From contig JASHQT010000483.1 in the NCBI GenBank assembly GCA_030039005.1, forward strand, positions 1-7,779: a stretch of 7,779 bases of DNA. The letters are read 5' to 3'. Origin of the DNA: Bryobacteraceae bacterium. Lineage in GTDB: Bacteria; Acidobacteriota; Terriglobia; Bryobacterales; Bryobacteraceae. Positions 7,209-7,779 of this stretch are shown here, piece after piece. Position 1 is the first letter of the stretch. The number at the start of each line of letters is the position of its first letter. The translations under genes were made by a program, and so were the position numbers. The notes below the pieces were generated by a model that was given only the letters and a program-made list of their open reading frames with translations, was not told where the DNA came from and did not search any database.

Positions 7209-7239
7209 AGTATATCGTATCGGTGAGAAAATGATACGA
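7209..7239 (-). promoter_or_regulatory. Possible promoter element with adjacent inverted repeat upstream of the peptidase gene
   Basis: TCGTATC (7215-7221) and GATACGA (7233-7239) are a perfect seven-base inverted repeat with an 11-base spacer, giving half-sites 18 bases apart. On the minus strand the repeat abuts TATACT (7214-7209), a five-of-six -10 match that has no good -35 at 17 bases. The layout would suit a regulator-dependent promoter with a leader of about 120 bases, but this is only pattern evidence. Confidence 0.35.
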
Positions 7240-7342
7240 ACTTTTATAGCATAGCGAGGCTGTGGGCTTGTGGCTTTCGCAACTTCGAAAACTACAGGCC
7301 CCGAGGGTGAGGTCGTTTATGTTCTTAGGATCAGTTTGGAAT

Positions 7343-7356
7343 CGGGGTTTGCCCCG
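7343..7356. repeat. Compact GC hairpin, possible terminator behind the original tRNA gene
   Basis: CGGGG-tttg-CCCCG is a five-base-pair stem with a four-base loop, about 60 bases beyond the 3' end of the tRNA fragment in the direction of its transcription. No clear U-tract follows on the minus strand, and only TTGTTG follows on the plus strand. It may once have ended tRNA transcription. Confidence 0.3.
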
Positions 7357-7414
7357 TTGTTGGCACACCCCGTCGACCCGGGCTGTGTAGAGCCGGACAA
7401 AATGAAGGAGTAAT

Positions 7415-7459
<45 letters not shown>

Positions 7460-7514
7460 CTATCGGGATGTCGTGAGCAACGCTACTAAGGGCTGCTCCG
7501 CAGTGCTGCAAACA

Positions 7515-7546
7515 CAGGGTGATGGCGCTTCGGCTGATTCACCCTG
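7515..7546. repeat. Inverted repeat with 8-bp stem near the candidate attachment site
   Basis: CAGGGTGA (7515-7522) and TCACCCTG (7539-7546) are perfect reverse complements around a 16-base loop. The loop contains C-TTCG-G, which could form a small UUCG-capped inner hairpin in RNA. There is no U-tract on either side. It lies 56 bases beyond the tRNA fragment, on the presumed element side. Confidence 0.5.
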
Positions 7547-7588
7547 AGCACCCTTGAAACTGCCATCACAATCGTACGTAATGGCCGT

Positions 7589-7612
7589 GTTTCCGTACAT
7601 GCTTCCGTACGT
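7589..7612. repeat. Tandem 12-base direct repeat with shared TTCCGTAC core
   Basis: GTTTCCGTACAT and GCTTCCGTACGT are adjacent and agree at 10 of 12 positions. A related CGTACG also occurs at 7573-7578. Closely spaced direct repeats near an att site are typical of arm-type integrase binding sites, but this could be chance. Confidence 0.4.
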
Positions 7613-7779
7613 GGTTCGCAATCCACGCAGCCTGATCCGAGCGCCAACGCCCAAAGGATGGTTGTTGATGTTTGCAGCCGCTCGGCGCGTGCGATGAAGC
7701 GTCTCCGACTAGTTCCCTGTGGAAGTCCCTGTACCAAATCAATGGTAGGGCGGTGCTTCACAATTCATCCCCCACTCCG

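Larger units (their letters stand above)
7081..7414. other. Intergenic region between the peptidase gene and the tRNA fragment
   Basis: I see no gene in these 334 bases. The part next to the peptidase (7081-7250) is AT-richer than the genes and holds its leader and presumed promoter. It includes a short hairpin TGAATC-n6-GATTCA (7102-7119) about 20 bases before the start codon. The distal part (7250-7414) returns to higher GC and contains one compact hairpin at 7343-7356. No RNA family or riboswitch is recognisable. Confidence 0.6.
7460..7779. other. Region without a recognisable gene, presumed terminal part of an integrated element
   Basis: Open frames here (the longest is 91 codons, GTG start at 7761, stop at 7486, minus strand) show no family motif, and competing frames are equally open, so I do not call a gene. 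The region holds an eight-base-pair inverted repeat at 7515-7546 and a 12-base tandem duplication at 7589-7612. These would fit recombinase or accessory-factor sites at an element end. No integrase sequence is visible. Confidence 0.45.

Noticed and set aside
7486..7761. Minus-strand open frame of 91 codons at the right edge (GTG start)
   Set aside because: No recognisable domain, rival frames in the same stretch are equally open, and composition is not protein-like enough to call; kept only as a remark in the region entry.

Overview
The window comes from a high-GC chromosome, most likely Acidobacteriota of the Solibacter/Bryobacter kind. The main clue is the C-terminal half of the protein at 2952-4979, which matches the domain family described from Solibacter usitatus (TIGR03437, 'Soli_cterm'). 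A secreted S53 (sedolisin-type) peptidase and several small secreted proteins fit that group. This assignment rests on recognised motifs, not on a database search.

Every gene I accept is on the minus strand, so the reading order runs right to left. (1) 7779-7415: a stretch without a recognisable gene that ends in the 3' half of a proline tRNA (anticodon GGG, with CCA). The 5' half is missing, which is the usual sign of an attachment site left by an element integrated into a tRNA gene. By polarity the element would lie to the right, mostly outside the window. (2) 7414-7081: an AT-richer intergenic region with inverted repeats and the leader of the peptidase gene. (3) 7080-2952: a two-gene unit separated by one base. 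It encodes an S53 peptidase with an intact catalytic set but both calcium-ligand aspartates replaced, followed by a large secreted protein made of three internal repeats plus the Soli_cterm domain. (4) 2951-2861: a hairpin behind that unit, then a good sigma-70-like promoter whose -10 box lies inside a perfect 6-2-6 inverted repeat. (5) 2860-1: a tightly overlapping four-gene operon. It encodes a secreted protein of unknown function, a secreted metallo-beta-lactamase-fold hydrolase, a second secreted protein homologous to the first, and a MarR-family regulator cut off by the window edge.

Inference: the four-gene operon looks like a self-regulated exported module, in which the hydrolase and two paralogous secreted proteins act on or bind the same compound and the MarR protein represses the promoter through the inverted repeat. 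The compound cannot be named from sequence. The peptidase unit probably handles extracellular protein, with the second protein as a surface or secreted partner.
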